Shown piece after piece: positions 7,549 through 10,202 of a stretch of DNA of 10,202 nucleotides. Made by a program: the position numbers and the translations under genes. Origin of the DNA: Oceanospirillaceae bacterium UBA7410. GTDB taxonomy: Bacteria > Pseudomonadota > Gammaproteobacteria > Pseudomonadales > Balneatricaceae. Under the pieces are notes generated by a model that had not been told where the DNA came from, did not search any database, and was given only the letters and a program-made list of their open reading frames with translations. Location: positions 1 through 10,202 of the forward strand of contig DKMQ01000061.1 in NCBI GenBank assembly GCA_002470565.1. Direction: 5' to 3'. Numbering within the stretch: the stretch's first letter is position 1; the number at the start of each line of letters is the position of its first letter.

Positions 7549-8112
7549 TTACTGCTGAGCACGCCAAGTTTGTGAGCGACCAAATAGAGAAATACCAATA
7601 TAACCACGCAAATCTAAAGTGCCATCAGCATTAAGTTTAATAGTGCATTTATACGCTTTACCGTTACCTGGATCATAAATAGTACCACCTTTCCATTGAT
7701 GCTTGCCCTTCTTCTGCCCAGCGTACTCCATGCCATTAAGCATCACTAAACCAATAATTGGCTGCGTATGTTTTGTAGCGTCTGGGTTGTTGCGGTCAAC
7801 TTTTACTTGTCCATCTAAACCACTCTTATCACCTACAGGATAGAGCGGCTCTTTAAGTGACATGAACTTACCAAAATATTTACCATCTTGCTGATAAATT
7901 TCAACCACGGCCTTGTCATCTGGGGTAACCCAGGAGCCCATAATTTTATCCCCGCTGGCCAAAACTAAGCTAGTACTTAAAACCCAAACTAAAGCCACCA
8001 AAGCGCTAAGCAATACTGCTTTTATGATGATTATTACTGGATTAACTGCAGGTAGAGCCGCCACTTTGGCTTTGATTGAACTTGGTCTCACATCTAAATA
8101 TTTTTTCATCAT
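7549..8112 (-). CDS. DUF2147-family exported protein
   Basis: This is a 187-residue protein of unknown function. From about residue 58 it matches the DUF2147 pattern: GSWVTPDDKAVVEIY (59-73), GKYFGKFMSLKEPLY (77-91), NPDATKHTQPIIGL (109-122), WKGGTIYDPGNGKAYKC (140-156) and the ending LRGYIGISLFGRSQTW (168-183). The family is a small extracytoplasmic beta-rich domain. A hydrophobic stretch at 32-52 ends in LVLA-SG, a plausible signal-peptidase I site after A52, but it is preceded by an unusually long positively charged N-terminal region of about 30 residues, so it could also be an uncleaved anchor. Two adjacent ATGs (8112 and 8109) could start it; AGAGAAG (+ strand 8117-8123) is four or seven bases away, slightly favouring the second. 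It is 30 nt after trpC, in the position vfr/crp takes in Pseudomonas. Confidence 0.88.
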   Translation of the reverse strand: MMKKYLDVRPSSIKAKVAALPAVNPVIIIIKAVLLSALVALVWVLSTSLVLASGDKIMGSWVTPDDKAVVEIYQQDGKYFGKFMSLKEPLYPVGDKSGLDGQVKVDRNNPDATKHTQPIIGLVMLNGMEYAGQKKGKHQWKGGTIYDPGNGKAYKCTIKLNADGTLDLRGYIGISLFGRSQTWRAQQ

Positions 8113-8142
8113 GCATCTTCTCTTATTATAATTAAAAATGGA

Positions 8143-8949
8143 TTAACCGAATAATTCAGCTAATTTTTTACCAGGGTTATTAGCCCGCATAAAGGACTCA
8201 CCCACCAAAAACGCATTCACATTTTGGTTTTGCATAAGCACCACATCATCAGGGGTATGGATGCCACTTTCAGTAATCACTATACGGTCTTTTGGCACCA
8301 TAGGTAATAAATCAAATGTGGTTTGTAAGGTCAGCTCAAATGTGTGTAGGTTTCGATTATTTATTCCCACCAAAGGCGTGCTCAGCTTAAGAGCTCGGGT
8401 AAGTTCATCCGCATCATGAGATTCTACTAACACATCCATACTTAGCTCTTGGGCTAGCTGGGCTAATTGCTGCATTTGTTCATCTTCCAAACAAGCCACG
8501 ATAAGCAAAATACAATCTGCACCAATAGCTCGTGCTTCATATACCTGATAAGGATCAATAATGAAGTCCTTGCGTATTACAGGTAGGGTACACGCTGCTC
8601 TTGCTTGTTGTAAAAAGTCTTCATTACCTTGAAAAAAATCTGCATCTGTTAATACCGAAAGACAAGCTGCACCGCCTTCTTGGTAGCTAGCTGCTATAGC
8701 AGCTGGATCAAAGTCTTGTCTAATAACACCTTTACTAGGTGAGGCTTTTTTAGCTTCAGCAATAACCGCAGGCAAACCATGGGCTAATTTATCCTGCATC
8801 GCTTTTGCAAACCCTCTAGGAGCCATCGCACCGGTTTTATTTGCTTCAACTTTAAGCTTTAGGTCGTCAATAGATGTATGTAGTTTGCGCTCTGCAATTT
8901 CTTCATGTTTGCGAGCTACAATGCGCTTAAGTACTGTTGGTGTCTGCAT
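8143..8949 (-). CDS. trpC: Indole-3-glycerol phosphate synthase
   Basis: TrpC closes the ring of CdRP to form indole-3-glycerol phosphate with loss of CO2 and water. The protein is 268 residues, a single TIM-barrel without a fused TrpF (E. coli has the fusion). Catalytic residues seen by motif are E65 and K67 in [13 protein letters not shown] (62-74), K127 in [14 protein letters not shown] (122-135), E176 in VLVESHD (173-179), N198 in GINNRNL (195-201) and E227/S228 in VITESGI (224-230). The substrate phosphate loop is FLVGESFM (247-254). ATG (8949-8947) overlaps the TAA of trpD by one base in the form TAATG, so translation is probably coupled. Confidence 0.97.
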   Translation of the reverse strand: MQTPTVLKRIVARKHEEIAERKLHTSIDDLKLKVEANKTGAMAPRGFAKAMQDKLAHGLPAVIAEAKKASPSKGVIRQDFDPAAIAASYQEGGAACLSVLTDADFFQGNEDFLQQARAACTLPVIRKDFIIDPYQVYEARAIGADCILLIVACLEDEQMQQLAQLAQELSMDVLVESHDADELTRALKLSTPLVGINNRNLHTFELTLQTTFDLLPMVPKDRIVITESGIHTPDDVVLMQNQNVNAFLVGESFMRANNPGKKLAELFG

Positions 8950-9971
8950 TATGCGTTTAACCCTTGTGTCAATTGAATCAGGTCATCAAGTTTTTGTTGG
9001 GCGCCACCACTACTAATGGTCGCTTTAGCAAGCTCAATGCCAGCAGCCAGATCTACTGCCAAATTTGCACAATAAATAGCCGCACCAGCATTAAGCAAAA
9101 GCATGTCCAAAGGCGCTCCAGCATCACCTGCAAATGCTTGCTTGATTAACTTTAGACTGCCAACGGCATCATCTACCACCAAGTCAGATAAGCTTGAATG
9201 GGATAAATTGTAGTCGCAAGGGTTAATAGTATATTCTGTAATTTCGCCATTATTAAGCTCCACCACATGAGTAGGTGCCGCAATACTAATTTCGTCTAAA
9301 CCGTCTTGTGAGTGCACTACCATCACGTGTTTACTTCCCAAGCGTTGTAAAACTTGCGCCATAGGTTGTTGCCATTGCCTGCTGAAAACGCCTAGCACTT
9401 GATGCTGCGCACCTGCTGGATTGGTGAGCGGGCCCAAAATATTAAATAAGGTTCTAATCGCCATTTCCTTGCGAGGCCCTATAGCATGCTTCATCGCACT
9501 ATGGTGAGCTGGTGCAAACATAAAGCCCACACCTAGTTGATCGATACATTGCTCTACTTGGGAGGGCTTTAGCATGATGTCTACACCGGCTGCTTCAAGT
9601 AAATCAGAGCTACCACTTTTGGAAGAGATCGATCGGTTACCATGTTTTGCAACTTGAGCCCCTGCTGCTGCTGCAATAAAGGCACTGCCTGTAGAGACGT
9701 TAAATATGCCTGAACTATCACCACCTGTGCCACAAGTGTCGATAACATGGTCACCTTTGGCTTGAACACCCGTTGCAAGTGCGCGCATAGCGACCACTGC
9801 TCCCGTAATCTCGTCTACGGTTTCGCCCTTCATACGCAATCCCACCAAAAACCCACCTACCTGAGCCTGTGTGGCTTCACCTGTCATAATCAGGTTCATA
9901 ACAGCCTGCATTTGTGTTTGGCTCAAGTCTTGACGATCTGTAACGGCGGCAATAGCCTGCTGCATATTCAT
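8949..9971 (-). CDS. trpD: Anthranilate phosphoribosyltransferase
   Basis: TrpD transfers phosphoribosyl from PRPP to anthranilate, the second step of the tryptophan branch. It has 340 residues, the usual length for the unfused enzyme. Motifs are [17 protein letters not shown] (78-94, PRPP pyrophosphate loop), [15 protein letters not shown] (109-123), the anthranilate-site arginine R167 in GPRKEM (165-170), [10 protein letters not shown] (176-185) and GLDEIS (224-229), where D226/E227 bind Mg2+. The helical N-terminal domain begins with [18 protein letters not shown] 9971 is taken; ATG 9965 two codons later is equally possible. AAGGG in the minus strand (+ strand 9978-9982) is about six bases before the first start. 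Two short inverted repeats lie in the 121-nt gap upstream. Partners are trpG upstream and trpC downstream. Confidence 0.97.
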   Translation of the reverse strand: MNMQQAIAAVTDRQDLSQTQMQAVMNLIMTGEATQAQVGGFLVGLRMKGETVDEITGAVVAMRALATGVQAKGDHVIDTCGTGGDSSGIFNVSTGSAFIAAAAGAQVAKHGNRSISSKSGSSDLLEAAGVDIMLKPSQVEQCIDQLGVGFMFAPAHHSAMKHAIGPRKEMAIRTLFNILGPLTNPAGAQHQVLGVFSRQWQQPMAQVLQRLGSKHVMVVHSQDGLDEISIAAPTHVVELNNGEITEYTINPCDYNLSHSSLSDLVVDDAVGSLKLIKQAFAGDAGAPLDMLLLNAGAAIYCANLAVDLAAGIELAKATISSGGAQQKLDDLIQLTQGLNA

Positions 9972-9979
9972 GGGGGACC

Positions 9980-9993
9980 CTTAGTCAACTAAG
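9980..9993 (-). promoter_or_regulatory. TrpR-operator-like palindrome before trpD
   Basis: In the trpD direction the site reads CTTAGTTGACTAAG: inverted arms CTTAG/CTAAG around TTGA. The core TAGTTGACTA differs in one position from TAGTTAACTA in the E. coli trp operator. It lies nine bases before the trpD start, so its position would suit a downstream operator or a hairpin overlapping the ribosome site (AAGGG). The pairing is visible; TrpR binding is inference and weak. Confidence 0.3.
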
Positions 9994-10003
9994 CAATTTT
10001 TCA

Positions 10004-10021
10004 AGAGTCACTACTCTAGCA
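10004..10021 (-). promoter_or_regulatory. Possible extended -10 promoter overlapping an inverted repeat
   Basis: In the trpD direction, TGC-TAGAGT (+ strand 10021-10013) resembles an extended -10, without a convincing -35. It overlaps the inverted repeat AGAGT-agtg-ACTCT (+ strand 10004-10017). Together with the palindrome at 9980-9993 this suggests an internal start between trpG and trpD, but each element alone is weak. The rest of the 121-nt gap shows no recognisable site or leader peptide with tryptophan codons. Confidence 0.25.
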
Positions 10022-10092
10022 AATTACGAGACTAAAAATCAGGGTTTATCGGTAGGTTTTGGTAAATAATTGAGTCTTTTTTGTATGAACAA

Positions 10093-10202
10093 TTAACGTT
10101 TTAGAAAATTGGCTAAAAGTTCATGGCCTTGCTGAGTTAACACAGATTCAGGATGAAACTGCACGCCCTCTACATCAAGGGTTTTATGGCGCAGGCCCAT
10201 GA
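10093..10202 (-). CDS. trpG: Anthranilate synthase glutamine amidotransferase subunit, 3' end only
   Basis: The last 35 residues of a class I glutamine amidotransferase are read from the window edge to TAA at 10095-10093. The segment [19 protein letters not shown] is typical of TrpG/PabA and includes the catalytic-triad histidine and glutamate in FHPES. TrpG releases ammonia from glutamine for TrpE to make anthranilate; proteins of this type often also serve PabB in folate synthesis. The position before trpD-trpC supports trpG over pabA. The catalytic cysteine and the start lie outside the window. Confidence 0.9.
   Translation of the reverse strand, partial: MGLRHKTLDVEGVQFHPESVLTQQGHELLANFLKR

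Noticed and set aside
8125..8130. Perfect TATAAT on the - strand between trpC and the DUF2147 gene
   Set aside because: There is no acceptable -35 at 16-18 bp, and a start seven bases on would leave almost no leader and cut the ribosome site. Likely chance in an AT-rich gap.

Overview
The window looks like chromosomal DNA of a gammaproteobacterium. The gene order dusB-fis-purH-purD, a 98-residue Fis collinear with the E. coli protein, and a trpG-trpD-trpC block with a YhfA-type OsmC gene further down all fit that class. Product sequences such as HisC and OsmC resemble those I recall from Pseudomonas and related lineages. I cannot name a genus. Base composition is moderate: 47% G+C by hand count in 4741-5160 of purD.

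Left part, + strand: the 3' end of a TauE/SafE-type permease (1-327) is followed by a short, PUA-less glutamate 5-kinase gene (proB, 415-1182). This gene stands out. It is AT-rich (33% G+C by hand count in 421-840), and its protein resembles the short ProB of Campylobacterota more than the long gammaproteobacterial form. It sits directly upstream of dusB-fis, which has its own good-looking promoter (1232-1260) overlapping a 9-bp tandem repeat.

Middle part, + strand: dusB (tRNA dihydrouridine synthase), fis (nucleoid protein), purH and purD (purine synthesis) and hinT (HIT hydrolase) follow in one direction with short gaps (20 to 64 nt), consistent with one transcription unit or closely coupled units.

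Right part, - strand, converging on hinT with only 16 bp between stop codons: read in its own direction this is trpG (3' end only), a 121-nt gap with two small inverted repeats, then trpD, trpC, a DUF2147 exported-protein gene, an osmC-like gene and hisC. trpD/trpC overlap by one base and osmC/hisC are separated by one base, so the six genes are probably largely cotranscribed. The set joins tryptophan synthesis (TrpG/D/C) to one histidine-pathway aminotransferase and two accessory proteins.

I saw no tRNA or rRNA gene, insertion sequence, CRISPR array, phage gene or defence system. Most of the window is ordinary housekeeping DNA. The points most worth checking are the foreign-looking proB, the TrpR-operator-like palindrome before trpD, and the make-up of the trp-hisC cluster.
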